From Bacillus coahuilensis m4-4 (GTDB taxonomy: Bacteria > Bacillota > Bacilli > Bacillales > Bacillaceae_K), in assembly GCF_000171615.1 (NCBI RefSeq), contig NZ_ABFU01000051.3, forward strand, positions 1-64,000: a stretch of 64,000 bases of DNA. Reading direction: 5' to 3'. Below, one piece after another: positions 10,620-20,599 of this stretch (within the stretch, counting starts at the first letter, position 1; each line of letters starts with the position of its first letter). Position numbers and translations under genes: made by a program. The notes beneath the pieces are model-generated. The model ran no database searches, was not told where the DNA came from, and worked only from the letters and a program-made list of their open reading frames with translations.

Positions 10620-11652
10620 ATGAAAAAGCTATTAAATACTTTATTTATCACTCAAAGTGATGTGTACCTTTCATTGGATGGCGATAATGTTGTGCTACTA
10701 AAAGGAGATGACAGATTGGGGCGTGTACCATTACATAATCTGGAGTCAATTATTACATTTGGTTACACAGGAGCCAGCCCCTCTCTCATGGGGTATTGTG
10801 CAGATCGAAGTATAGCATTTAGTTTTTTTAACTGTAAGCGGAAAGTATAAAGCTAGAGTGGTTGGAAAAAGCAGTGGAAACGTGATTTTAAGGAAAAAAC
10901 AATATCGTTTATCAGATGATGAAGAAACATCTGCAAAAATAGCGAGAAATTTTATTATTGGAAAAGTTTATAATTCTAAATGGATTATTGAAAGAATGAC
11001 AAGAGATTATCCTTTAAGAATTGACTTAGAAAAATTCAAAGAGATTTCCAAACAGTTGTCAATATTAATTCAAGAGATCAGAAAATGTAATGATTTAGAA
11101 AGATTAAGAGGATTAGAAGGACAAGCTGCCTTTAACTATAATAGGGTATTTAATCAAATGATCTTGCAACAAAAAGAGAATTTCTATTTTCACTCTCGTT
11201 CTCGTAGACCTCCATTAGATAATGTAAATGCAATGCTATCTTTTGCCTATACACTTTTAGCTAATGATGTAGCTTCTGCTTTAGAATCGGTTGGCCTAGA
11301 TTCTTATGTAGGTTTCATGCACCGTGATCGACCTGGTAGAGTTTCTCTGGCTTTAGATGTAATGGAAGAGTTAAGAGGAATATATGCAGACAGATTTGTT
11401 CTATCATTGATTAATAAAAAGGTTGTAAATAAAGATGATTTTGTACAAAAGGAAAATGGTTCGGTCATTATGACAGAGGATTCAAGAAAGAAATTTTTAA
11501 ATGCATGGCAAAATAAGAAAATGGAGAAAATTACTCATCCTTATCTTGGGGAGAAAATTCAGTGGGGGTTAGTACCTTATTCACAAGCTTTACTGCTAGC
11601 TAGATATTTACGAGGTGATTTAGATGAGTATCCACCATTTTTATGGAAGTAG
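10620..11652 (+). CDS. cas1: Cas1 integrase, frame interrupted
   Basis: The catalytic subunit of the spacer integrase. About 343 residues after repair, the normal subtype I-C length. The N-terminal beta domain runs to SIAFSFFNC. The alpha domain carries the metal ligands in GLEGQAAFNYN (Glu), YVGFMHRDRPGR (His) and LALDVMEELR (Asp/Glu). One extra A at 10836-10837 breaks the frame at FFNC|SGKYKARVVGKSSGNV. The start at ATG 10620 has GAGGGGAA about 9 bases upstream. It is followed within 10 bases by cas2. Confidence 0.94.
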
Positions 11653-11661
11653 GTGCAAGAA

Positions 11662-11952
11662 ATGCTCGTTTTAATTACCTATGATGTAAGCACACTAACT
11701 AGTGAAGGGAGAAGAAGGTTACGTAAAGTGTCTAAGACTTGTCAAAATTACGGGCAAAGGGTACAGAACTCTGTATTTGAGTGTATTGTGGACTCTACTC
11801 AATATACCTCATTAAAGCTTGAATTAAGTGAAATTATCGATGAAAACAAAGATAGCTTACGATTCTATCAATTAGGCAACAATTATAAACATCGAGTGGA
11901 ACATTTGGGAATTAAAGAATCATTAGATCTAGAAGGTCCGATAATTTTCTAG
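11662..11952 (+). CDS. cas2: Cas2, adaptation complex subunit
   Basis: The small dimeric bridge of the Cas1-Cas2 integrase. 96 residues with an intact frame. MLVLITYDVST is the typical ferredoxin-like first strand with the conserved Asp, and RVQNSVFEC is the second signature. The start at ATG 11662 is preferred because AGGTG lies 6 bases before it; the GTG at 11653 overlaps that box. It is the last cas gene, and the leader of the array begins right after its stop. Confidence 0.94.
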   Translation: MLVLITYDVSTLTSEGRRRLRKVSKTCQNYGQRVQNSVFECIVDSTQYTSLKLELSEIIDENKDSLRFYQLGNNYKHRVEHLGIKESLDLEGPIIF

Positions 11953-12120
11953 TGCGAATAGTAAGCTCACATGAAATTACCAGTGGATTCGCACCAAATA
12001 TTTAGAGGTTTTTGTAATGAAAAACAAGAAAATAGTAACTTTCCTGTTAAAATCGCTAATGTTACAAGATTTTTATAAAGAAATTACGGTATTTCTACAT
12101 TTTTTTTATTAAAAATCGCA
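11953..12120 (+). promoter_or_regulatory. CRISPR leader
   Basis: About 168 non-coding, AT-rich bases between the cas2 stop and the first repeat, with T and A tracts (12102-12115) close to the array. Position, lack of ORFs and perfect repeats next to it identify it as the leader, where transcription starts and new spacers enter. No clear -35/-10 pair stands out. Confidence 0.8.
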
Positions 12121-15100
12121 GTCGCACTCTACATGAGTGCGTGGATTGAAATCAGAACCAGTTGGAATAGGGGCATTGTACACTCTGTCGCACTCTACAT
12201 GAGTGCGTGGATTGAAATTGTCCATATATCTGCATTTGAACGCACTAGCTCCCGTCGCACTCTACATGAGTGCGTGGATTGAAATACAATACATTCCCCT
12301 TGCAAATGCAGAAAATGTTGTCGCACTCTACATGAGTGCGTGGATTGAAATAAGAATCCTTCTCCACCTAAATCCAATGCTTTTTGTCGCACTCTACATG
12401 AGTGCGTGGATTGAAATTCCGCCTGTTGCAACAAGCAACTGATTAATTAAGTCGCACTCTACATGAGTGCGTGGATTGAAATGCTCAAGCAAAATCTCCA
12501 GGAGAGCGAGAGCTTCGTCGCACTCTACATGAGTGCGTGGATTGAAATTTCGTTGCTCAAATAAGGTACCTGCAACTCCTGTGTCGCACTCTACATGAGT
12601 GCGTGGATTGAAATCAAATGGGAGACGCACAACTCAATGTGGATAGGAGTCGCACTCTACATGAGTGCGTGGATTGAAATTTACTAGATGGATCATATTC
12701 ATTAGCAAGATACGTCGCACTCTACATGAGTGCGTGGATTGAAATATCCGTTTAAACTTGATGGGTCAGTACCGTCAAGTCGCACTCTACATGAGTGCGT
12801 GGATTGAAATCTTCTATCTATATTGAATAAAACAAGAACAAAAAGTCGCACTCTACATGAGTGCGTGGATTGAAATATCGAAAACAGATGGTTCAAGCAC
12901 AAGCACAAATGTCGCACTCTACATGAGTGCGTGGATTGAAATCAGTAACTAGACCAGATACAGAAACAGCAACTAGGTCGCACTCTACATGAGTGCGTGG
13001 ATTGAAATCCTTGCTTATCAGCTTTTTGAGTGGGAAGGATTGTCGCACTCTACATGAGTGCGTGGATTGAAATTTTAATTGTTTTGGTATAGCAACTCTT
13101 ATCTACCGTCGCACTCTACATGAGTGCGTGGATTGAAATCAACATACGCACACTCCCTTTCTATTTTTTGCCGTCGCACTCTACATGAGTGCGTGGATTG
13201 AAATTCGATTAGCTTGACTTACACCACGTAGTGCAATATCGTCGCACTCTACATGAGTGCGTGGATTGAAATCTTGAATTCTAGTAATAACTCTAAAAAT
13301 TCATCTGTCGCACTCTACATGAGTGCGTGGATTGAAATATTTCGATCAAATTCGCCTTTCGGCCATCGAATGTCGCACTCTACATGAGTGCGTGGATTGA
13401 AATACCAGGAATGACCGCCATCATCGGACCGAACGGTGTCGCACTCTACATGAGTGCGTGGATTGAAATCCGTATTCCCCCGTATCCGACGCCTTGACTC
13501 CCGTCGCACTCTACATGAGTGCGTGGATTGAAATATGTTCTCACCTCCCAACTAAAAAGCTCCCACCCGTCGCACTCTACATGAGTGCGTGGATTGAAAT
13601 AAATATATTGTAAGGTTGTAAATGGTTAGGTAAGTCGCACTCTACATGAGTGCGTGGATTGAAATTTCTGTACTCATTTCCGAACTGATTGTCATTGTGT
13701 CGCACTCTACATGAGTGCGTGGATTGAAATTTTTATTCTAGTTATAGTATTATCTTTATCTCTGTCGCACTCTACATGAGTGCGTGGATTGAAATAAATA
13801 GGCAGAACAGAAATTTTAATGAAAATTGAGTCGCACTCTACATGAGTGCGTGGATTGAAATGGAACCATAATATAATCTTGATGTGGATGCGCTCTCGGT
13901 CGCACTCTACATGAGTGCGTGGATTGAAATATCAAACGTATAATCCGTTTGGTGTGTCTCAATTCCGTCGCACTCTACATGAGTGCGTGGATTGAAATTC
14001 TTTTCACGGTTGACATGTGCAACTAAACTGTTTGTCGCACTCTACATGAGTGCGTGGATTGAAATTCTAACTGCTTTAATGCCATATCAATTGGCTCAAA
14101 GTCGCACTCTACATGAGTGCGTGGATTGAAATAGCTCAACTACAACAAACGCTAACTGCAAAAGGAGTCGCACTCTACATGAGTGCGTGGATTGAAATAT
14201 TGACTTTGTGGAAAAACTATTTAACGGAAAGAAGTCGCACTCTACATGAGTGCGTGGATTGAAATTACTAAGCCGTTAGGTTGGGAAAGGTTGCCTGTGG
14301 TCGCACTCTACATGAGTGCGTGGATTGAAATCTCATGAAGATAAACCTCGTCAATTCCAAGCACGTCGCACTCTACATGAGTGCGTGGATTGAAATAATT
14401 TGTTGCACTCCCCGATTCCGTAGCCAGTTATGTCGCACTCTACATGAGTGCGTGGATTGAAATCCTTCCGTACTTTTGAATCATTAAATCAATCAAGTCG
14501 CACTCTACATGAGTGCGTGGATTGAAATCATCCATTGAGAGTATCACTAAGAAGTAAAGAAGTCGCACTCTACATGAGTGCGTGGATTGAAATAAACTTC
14601 ATCCTGTACGATTACAGGGAATTTTAGTCGCACTCTACATGAGTGCGTGGATTGAAATCCCCCTATCATCCTCATTGCAGAGGTAATACAAGGCGTCGCA
14701 CTCTACATGAGTGCGTGGATTGAAATGCATCCTTCGCTTCCTTTGCTACAGCTAACTTGAGTCGCACTCTACATGAGTGCGTGGATTGAAATCAACTATG
14801 GCATTAAGAATGGATCGTAACCCTGTAGTCGCACTCTACATGAGTGCGTGGATTGAAATATACGGTTAAATAGTAAACAAGATAAAAATGTTTAGTCGCA
14901 CTCTACATGAGTGCGTGGATTGAAATACATGAATAGAATCTGTAACGGAAGTTCTGTTTCGTCGCACTCTACATGAGTGCGTGGATTGAAATATTTAAAA
15001 GCCCGCGCAGACCGATGATGACATTAACGTCGCACTCTACATGAGTGCGTGGATTGAAATAGTTAAATAGAAAACGTTGACACCTTCAATTAACGTCGCA

Positions 15101-15526
15101 CTCTACATGAGTGCGTGGATTGAAATTGTTGAATGACGGCCAATTGTTCATCATCTACTAGAGTCGCACTCTACATGAGTGCGTGGATTGAAATAACGAT
15201 GGCGTACATTTTAGGAACCTGCTCCCCAAGTCGCACTCTACATGAGTGCGTGGATTGAAATTTTTTCCAATTTAACTTCATCCTCTTTCTTTTGGTCGCA
15301 CTCTACATGAGTGCGTGGATTGAAATAATATGTTGCATGACTTCCCAAAGAAAAGACTTGTGTCGCACTCTACATGAGTGCTTGGATTGAAATAATGGTG
15401 CAAGAAGAAGTAGTGGTAACGTTTATTGGGTCGCACTCTACATGAGTGCGTGGATTGAAATTCTCTATCTGATTTCGGCCCCTTTGGCATTATCGTAGTA
15501 CTCTACAAGAGTGCGAGGATTGAAAT
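12121..15526 (+). CRISPR. Type I-C CRISPR array, 52 recognisable repeats
   Basis: Repeats of 32 bases begin GTCGCACTC and end GTGGATTGAAAT, separated by unique 33-37-base spacers (period 65-69). I count repeat starts from 12121 to 15495. The first 49 repeats look identical. The repeat at 15362 has one change (GTGCTTGG), that at 15430 is normal, and that at 15495 has four changes. CGCACTC and GAGTGCG form a perfect 7-bp stem with loop TACAT, the hairpin cut by Cas5c, leaving an 11-base 5' handle TGGATTGAAAT. The repeat closely resembles other Bacillus I-C repeats. The decayed distal end confirms the leader is at the cas2 side. No two spacers look the same. Confidence 0.98.
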
Positions 15527-15560
15527 ACCAATGGTCCATCACTAGATTGCTTCTGCGCTT

Positions 15561-15592
15561 GTCGTACTCTAGTTAGTAGGTTGAATTGCATT
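15561..15592 (+). repeat. Decayed terminal CRISPR repeat remnant
   Basis: GTCGTACTCTA matches the first 11 repeat bases with one change; the rest (for example TTGAATTGCA) is only loosely related. It follows a normal-length spacer-like segment (15527-15560), so it is probably the eroded oldest repeat. Confidence 0.6.
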
Positions 15593-15597
15593 TTCAT

Positions 15598-15626
15598 GTA
15601 TAATCTATTAGTTCCTTGGATAGACT
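15598..15626 (+). promoter_or_regulatory. Candidate sigma-E promoter of cse60
   Basis: GTATAAT (15598-15604) and GATAGACT (15619-15626), 14 bases apart, resemble the mother-cell sigma-E consensus (ATATT-like / CATACA-T). cse60 is known in B. subtilis as a sigma-E-controlled sporulation gene, which makes the match more credible. Confidence 0.45.
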
Positions 15627-15656
15627 AGTAGAAACAGAGCAAGGGGAGTGGAGTTC

Positions 15657-15836
15657 ATGCTGCAAGTGAGGGTGCTAGACTGTGAGCATGAAAGAGACCT
15701 AGAAAAAGAAGTCAATGAGTTTTTAAAAGATATTGAGGCTAGGGATATTGTGGATATTAAGTATCAGGTATCCACATGTGCAACAGGGGTAGAACAGATT
15801 TATTGCTTCTCCGCTATGATTATATACAGAGAGTAA
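15657..15836 (+). CDS. cse60: Sporulation protein Cse60
   Basis: A 59-residue cytosolic protein with an acidic, helical N-terminal half ([15 protein letters not shown]) and a beta-rich end ([17 protein letters not shown]). This matches the small Cse60/YteV family of bacilli, expressed in the mother cell; its role is unknown. The start at ATG 15657 follows AAGGGGAG; the in-frame GTG at 15648 overlaps that box. It sits between the CRISPR array and ytfP and converges on ytfP, with stops overlapping in the sequence as given. Confidence 0.75.
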   Translation: MLQVRVLDCEHERDLEKEVNEFLKDIEARDIVDIKYQVSTCATGVEQIYCFSAMIIYRE

Positions 15837-17145
15837 TACAAGAAAGGAACAGAGCGTATAAACGCCCCTGTTCCTTATTTTTTAGTATTTTTGCTTGTAG
15901 AGCGGCGTTCATTCCAGCAAGTCTTCCCGTTACTAGGGCAGAAGTGATGTTATATCCACCTGTATATCCGTGAATATCTAACACTTCACCTGAGAAGAAG
16001 AGTCCAGGCATGATTTTGGATGCCATGGTTTTGGGCTCAATTTCTTTCACGGATACACCGCCACCTGTGACGAAGGCTTTATCAAGGGGAAGAGTTCCAT
16101 GAACGTCAAATGTGAATTCTTTAAGCAGGTGAGCTAAATTTCGAATGGCTTCATTTGAAACCTGTCCACCTTGCATATTTGGGTCTAACCCAACCTTATC
16201 TAGTAGGAATAATAGGTAACGTTCAGGGACAAGCCCTTTCAAGCTATTTTTAATAGCTTTTTTTGCATCCTCTTGTAGTGCAGTTTGAATCTTACTGACT
16301 ACTACATGTTCCTTTTCATTCGGAAAGTGGTCAATGCTTAACATAACGCGGTTTTCTTTTGTTTTTTTCATTTCCTTTACAACATACTGAGAGCAGCGCA
16401 AGACAGCTGGGCCGGACACACCAAGATGGGTGAAAATCATATCCATCACATGGGTCACAATCTTCTTGCCTTTTTTATTTACGACGCTTAAACCAACAGA
16501 ACGCAAGGATAATCCTTGGAGCGTTTTTTCTTTGATAAACGGTTCTTTTGATGTTAAAGGTACTTCGGTTGGAAATAGGTCTGTAATCGTATGTCCAGCT
16601 TCCGTTGCCCACGGATAGCCGTCTCCTGTTGAGCCAGTGTGTGGAACAGATTTTCCACCAACAGAAATGACAACAGACGGGCTATCAATTCGTTCGCCAG
16701 ATTGGAGAAGGATTCCTGCCACCTGATGGTTATCGTATATCACACGTTCTACAGGTGTGTTGGTTCTGATATCTATATGCAGTTCATCCATTCTGCGTAA
16801 AAGAGCATCCACAACAGATTGCGCTTTATTGGATACAGGGAACATTCTTCCGTGATCCTCTTCTTTTAACTCTATACCTAGATTTTCAAAAAATGCGATA
16901 ATATCCTCGTTATTAAATAATGAAAAGGCACTATACAAAAATCGTCCGTTCCCAGGGATATGCTTGATGATTTCTTCAACAGGCAAACGATTCGTGACGT
17001 TACATCGTCCCCCACCTGAAATCGCGAGCTTTCTGCCCAATTTATTTCCTTTATCCACTAGTAGAGTACGGGCACCGTGCTCACCAGCAGCAATGGCTGC
17101 CATGAGTCCGGATGGTCCTCCACCGATTATTATGACATCATACAT
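15820..17145 (-). CDS. ytfP: HI0933-family FAD-dependent oxidoreductase YtfP
   Basis: A cytosolic flavoprotein of the BaiN/HI0933 family; in B. subtilis ytfP also sits near ytgP. The [13 protein letters not shown] motif at the N-terminus binds FAD, followed by [16 protein letters not shown]. The C-terminal [19 protein letters not shown] is the family signature. The reaction is not established. As written it has 441 residues, but the last 18 or so are coded by a terminator hairpin. Adding one A to the A6 run (T6 at 15878-15883) gives ILKK and a stop at 15875, before the hairpin, which I think is the true end. Confidence 0.85.
   Translation of the reverse strand: MYDVIIIGGGPSGLMAAIAAGEHGARTLLVDKGNKLGRKLAISGGGRCNVTNRLPVEEIIKHIPGNGRFLYSAFSLFNNEDIIAFFENLGIELKEEDHGRMFPVSNKAQSVVDALLRRMDELHIDIRTNTPVERVIYDNHQVAGILLQSGERIDSPSVVISVGGKSVPHTGSTGDGYPWATEAGHTITDLFPTEVPLTSKEPFIKEKTLQGLSLRSVGLSVVNKKGKKIVTHVMDMIFTHLGVSGPAVLRCSQYVVKEMKKTKENRVMLSIDHFPNEKEHVVVSKIQTALQEDAKKAIKNSLKGLVPERYLLFLLDKVGLDPNMQGGQVSNEAIRNLAHLLKEFTFDVHGTLPLDKAFVTGGGVSVKEIEPKTMASKIMPGLFFSGEVLDIHGYTGGYNITSALVTGRLAGMNAALQAKILKNKEQGRLYALFLSCITLCI
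15844..15884. terminator. Bidirectional terminator between cse60 and ytfP
   Basis: AGGAACAG pairs with CTGTTCCT, with an inner GCGT/ACGC pair, followed by ATTTTTT in the cse60 direction. As written it lies inside the end of ytfP, which is evidence for a frame error there. Confidence 0.75.
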
Positions 17146-17289
17146 GTTTTCACCAACTTCTATTTAAATCCCCTTTATTTTACGGTAGTTTTGAATAGGT
17201 GGCAAATAAAGAAAAAGAAATTGTCAATACTTGAAAGTAGTAGTAAACTACTGATAGATTGAAACGAGGTTTTTGGAAAGGAATTGTGT

Positions 17290-18921
17290 ATGTCATCAAA
17301 ATTATTTAGAGGAACGCTCATTCTCTCTTTAGGTGTCTATATATCGAAATTTTTAGGATTATTCTATGTTATCCCGTTTTATGACTTAATTGGTGGGGAA
17401 GATAATGCTGCCCTTTATACGTATGGGTATATTCCTTACACCATATTTTTGACCATTGCAACAGCGGGAGTCCCGTTAGCTGTTTCTAAATATATTGCGA
17501 AGTATAATGCATTAGGCGAATATGCGGTAGGTAGGAAATTATTTAAATCTGGGCTAGTCATCATGAGCATGACAGGGGTAGTAGCCTTTCTTATGATGTA
17601 TGTTAACGCCCCTTGGTTAGCTGAAGTGACGCTAAGATCTCAAGAAAAAGTCGAAGGTGATATATCAGTTGGGGATGTGACAACTGTTATTCGAGCCGTA
17701 AGTTTTGCTTTGCTGATTATCCCGTTTATGAGTTTAATACGAGGATTTTTCCAAGGGCATCAATCAATGGGTCCATCTGCTGTGTCCCAAGTGATTGAAC
17801 AAATTGTGCGGATCATTTTCCTTCTTGGTGGAGTGTATGTCGTTATTTATTTACTAGATGGCTCATACAAAACAGCCATTTCAGTTGCGACATTCGCGGC
17901 TTTTGTTGGAGGGATTGCCTCGTTAATTGTGCTAGGTGTGTACTGGAAGAAAAGAAAGCCGAGATTTGATGAGTTACTAGAACAACATCCTGGAAATATG
18001 AACATTTCCTTACCTACTATTTATAAAGAAATTATTCTATACTCTATTCCCTTTAGTTTAGTTGCCCTCGCCAATCCATTGTTTCAATTAGTAGATCAAA
18101 TTTCGTTTAATAAAGCGATGATTGAAATTGGATTAGGAGCGATTAAAAATGATGCCTTCGGTGTATTAAACTTTAGTAGCCATAAGTTAGTCATCATTCC
18201 AGTTTCTTTAGCCACAGCCTTTTCTATGACACTCATTCCGCTCATTACTGAGTCGTTTATTAAAGAAGATCGTCAAATACTATATAAGCAGTTGGATCAA
18301 ACCTTTCAAGTGTTGTTATTTTTAACCATCCCAGCTGCCCTAGGTATTTCAATATTGGCTGAGCCTTCCTATACCATGTTTTATGAGTATAATGAGCTAG
18401 GGACGGATGTGTTACTAGTCTATGCGCCTGTCGCAATATTATTTGCTCTGTTTGCTGTGACAGCTGCTATTCTACAAGGAATCAATGAACAAAAATTTAC
18501 GATTTTAAGCTTATTATTTGGAGTATTGTTAAAGCTTGTATTAAACATACCGCTTATTCATATGTTTGAAACACAAGGAGCCGTATATGCAACAGCGATT
18601 GGATATTTGGCAGCCATTGTGATTAATCTATTTGTGATTCATATTTACGCGGATTATTCGTATAGTCGTGTTCTTCCAAAGATGGTACGAATTGTCGCTT
18701 TAAACGCAGTGATGGCAATCATTGTATGGGTGTTCTATTTCTTATTATCCATTTTCCTGCAACCATCTAGTGAGAGAGAGGCTATCGTACTCGTTCTTAT
18801 TTGCGGAGTGGTGGGAGCTTCGGTCTATTTCTATATGAGCTTGAAAACACGCCTTGCTGATGAATTATTTGGCAGCCGTGTTGATAAGCTTAGAAGAAGA
18901 TTAAGAAAAGTAGGGGTCTAA
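17290..18921 (+). CDS. ytgP: Polysaccharide/lipid II flippase family protein YtgP (MurJ-type)
   Basis: A multi-pass membrane protein of 543 residues in the MOP superfamily (SpoVB/MurJ group), with about 14 hydrophobic helices. B. subtilis YtgP is a MurJ functional homologue that flips lipid II for peptidoglycan synthesis. The N-terminal RGTLILSLGVYISKFLGL and the arginine in SLIRGFFQGHQSMGPSA are typical. The start at ATG 17290 follows AAAGGA by 7 bases; the TTG at 17284 is less likely. It stands alone, with the ytzG pseudouridine synthase downstream as in B. subtilis. Confidence 0.88.
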   Translation: MSSKLFRGTLILSLGVYISKFLGLFYVIPFYDLIGGEDNAALYTYGYIPYTIFLTIATAGVPLAVSKYIAKYNALGEYAVGRKLFKSGLVIMSMTGVVAFLMMYVNAPWLAEVTLRSQEKVEGDISVGDVTTVIRAVSFALLIIPFMSLIRGFFQGHQSMGPSAVSQVIEQIVRIIFLLGGVYVVIYLLDGSYKTAISVATFAAFVGGIASLIVLGVYWKKRKPRFDELLEQHPGNMNISLPTIYKEIILYSIPFSLVALANPLFQLVDQISFNKAMIEIGLGAIKNDAFGVLNFSSHKLVIIPVSLATAFSMTLIPLITESFIKEDRQILYKQLDQTFQVLLFLTIPAALGISILAEPSYTMFYEYNELGTDVLLVYAPVAILFALFAVTAAILQGINEQKFTILSLLFGVLLKLVLNIPLIHMFETQGAVYATAIGYLAAIVINLFVIHIYADYSYSRVLPKMVRIVALNAVMAIIVWVFYFLLSIFLQPSSEREAIVLVLICGVVGASVYFYMSLKTRLADELFGSRVDKLRRRLRKVGV

Positions 18922-18933
18922 CACCCCTACTTT
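18908..18933. terminator. Terminator at the ytgP end
   Basis: AAGTAGGGGT pairs with ACCCCTACTT across the ytgP stop, followed by TCTTCCTT. It probably serves ytgP and the convergent small gene. Confidence 0.6.
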
Positions 18934-18956
18934 CTTCCTTATACTCAACTAAAATG

Positions 18957-19184
18957 TTAATAACCAATCTGACGTTCAAGTCGGTCTACACGGCGGTCTA
19001 ATCGATTAATTTGTCGTTGAAGTCTTTCCACTTGTCGCTCTAGTTGGTCGATGCGGTTATCATAACCTCCACCATAACCACCTGGACCATATCCGCCTCC
19101 GTAGCCTTGGCCGTAACCTTGCCCATAGTTTTGTCCAGGCAGCTGCTGTAGGATAAAATCAGTTAATGGTTGTTGACGATACAT
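18957..19184 (-). CDS. Small Gly/Tyr-rich coiled-coil protein
   Basis: A 75-residue protein I do not recognise. A short polar head (MYRQQPLTDFILQQLPGQ) leads into a GYG/GGY tract (about residues 19-41) and then four near-perfect heptads with Ile or Val at a and Leu at d (IDQLERQ, VERLQRQ, INRLDRR, VDRLERQ). The tail should form a stable parallel coiled coil while the head is flexible. A good GAGGGTG box precedes ATG 19184. Gly/Tyr-rich small proteins are common in spore coats, but no function is shown here. Confidence 0.7.
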   Translation of the reverse strand: MYRQQPLTDFILQQLPGQNYGQGYGQGYGGGYGPGGYGGGYDNRIDQLERQVERLQRQINRLDRRVDRLERQIGY

Positions 19185-19278
19185 AGGGGCACCCTCTTTC
19201 TATAGTTTCTTTACTTATGTATGTTGGGACACGATCAATTGTGTAGGCAAGTACCTACGAACACGAAAGGAAATGATT

Positions 19279-19989
19279 ATGAGAATCGATAAATTACTAG
19301 CAAATATGGGGTATGGAAGTAGAAAAGAAGTGAAATCTCTTTTGAAAAGTGGAAATGTTGTCGTAAATGGAACAGGTTGTAAAGATGGGAAACAACATGT
19401 GAATCCAAGTCAAGATGAAGTGTTTGTTCACGGGGAGAAGGTTGTATATCGAGAATTTATTTACCTGCTCATGAATAAACCACAAGGAGTTATTTCTGCT
19501 ACGGAAGACCTTCGAGATGAAACAGTGATTGATTTATTGGAACCAGATCATCGGGTGTTCAATCCGTTTCCAGTCGGAAGGTTGGATAAAGATACCGAAG
19601 GGCTTCTTATCATCACGAATGATGGCCAATTGTCCCATCAATTGCTTTCACCGAAAAAACATGTTCCTAAAACGTACTATGCTGAAGTTAAAGGTGTGGT
19701 AACAGAGGAAGATGTAGCGGCCTTTTCAGAAGGGGTTACGCTAGATGATGGTTATCATACAAAACCTGGTGATTTAGTGATTCTATCGTCGGGTGAAATG
19801 TCAGAGATAGAATTAACGATTACCGAAGGGAAATTTCATCAAGTGAAAAGAATGTTTGAATCGGTTGGAAAGAAGGTTGTGTATTTACAACGAATAAAAA
19901 TGGGTCCGATTCTTTTAGATGAAAACTTAGAACTAGGGGAATACCGTGAGTTATCACAAGAAGAAATTGACCAGCTAAAGAACAGATAA
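19279..19989 (+). CDS. ytzG: RsuA-family rRNA pseudouridine synthase (YtzG-like)
   Basis: A 236-residue enzyme converting a specific uridine of 16S rRNA to pseudouridine. The N-terminal S4 RNA-binding domain (MRIDKLLANMGYGSRKEV) is followed by the RsuA catalytic domain, with the aspartate in PVGRLDKDTEGLLI. KFHQVKRMFESVGKKV is the C-terminal signature. The start at ATG 19279 has AAAGGA 7 bases upstream; ATG 19273 is too close to it. It is followed by a strong terminator and lies next to ytgP as in B. subtilis. Confidence 0.9.
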   Translation: MRIDKLLANMGYGSRKEVKSLLKSGNVVVNGTGCKDGKQHVNPSQDEVFVHGEKVVYREFIYLLMNKPQGVISATEDLRDETVIDLLEPDHRVFNPFPVGRLDKDTEGLLIITNDGQLSHQLLSPKKHVPKTYYAEVKGVVTEEDVAAFSEGVTLDDGYHTKPGDLVILSSGEMSEIELTITEGKFHQVKRMFESVGKKVVYLQRIKMGPILLDENLELGEYRELSQEEIDQLKNR

Positions 19990-20017
19990 AAGGCTTTCTC
20001 TAGGGAAAGCCTTTTTT
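19987..20017. terminator. Terminator between ytzG and ytzE
   Basis: AAAAGGCTTTC and GGAAAGCCTTTTTT form a strong hairpin with a short loop. It can serve both convergent genes. Confidence 0.9.
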
Positions 20018-20031
20018 ACTATTTTTTCTAT

Positions 20032-20253
20032 TTAAGAAGATAATCGTACTTTCTTCTCCGTTGTGGTCCATTTCCCGCGACTTGGACTCTCCACCAAGTC
20101 GTTGTATGCTAATACGTTCAAATCACGTTGAACAGTTCTTGGAGTTATACCAAATTCGTCTACGAGGTCCTGTGTGGACACAGTTCCATTATTTTTAATA
20201 AACATGTAGACAGATTTAATACGGGTTAGCATTCGGTCAGTAGAAGGTTTCAA
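20032..20253 (-). CDS. ytzE: DeoR-type helix-turn-helix regulator YtzE
   Basis: A 73-residue protein made almost only of a DeoR winged helix: VSTQDLVDEFGITPRTVQRDLNVL is the helix-turn-helix. There is no effector domain, which is normal for the short YtzE family. The start is set at TTG 20253 (M-K-P-S-T-D-R-M-L) because GAGGAGTGG lies just upstream and bacillar YtzE proteins begin this way; the ATG at 20268 overlaps that box. Its target genes are unknown. Confidence 0.8.
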   Translation of the reverse strand: MKPSTDRMLTRIKSVYMFIKNNGTVSTQDLVDEFGITPRTVQRDLNVLAYNDLVESPSRGKWTTTEKKVRLSS

Positions 20254-20599
20254 AAAACCACTCCTCATCTTATTCTTTAGGCAAAGACTACGGATCTACT
20301 AATGGACTACTGTCCATCGGGATATGTAAGCATATTTTCCGAGCAGACAACTCCTTTACTATTCAACTGATATTTCAGACAATTACATTTTACCCTTGTA
20401 CTTATAAAATTTCCACTATATCCTATAGATTTACAAAATTTTTACACAGTATTGAATGTTTTTTATATCTACTGTATTTGTATGGTTGGACAACTTAGAA
20501 TATGAACGACAATTATTTTTCAATCCTGTAACGAAATAGTTTCTTTCAGGATTCCATCCGTTTACAATAGACGTGACGAGAAAAGAGGAGGATGACGCT

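Noticed and set aside
3925-11952. A new defence system variant.
   Set aside because: Gene order, proteins and repeat are canonical type I-C; only the terminator after cas3 is notable.
12195-15490. Open frames of 60-80 codons on both strands with repeated THVECD or YMSAWIEI peptides.
   Set aside because: They are translations of the 32-base CRISPR repeats and spacers and have no ribosome sites.
15776-15973. A 65-codon frame overlapping cse60 and ytfP.
   Set aside because: It is antisense to ytfP and covers a terminator, with no homology-like pattern.
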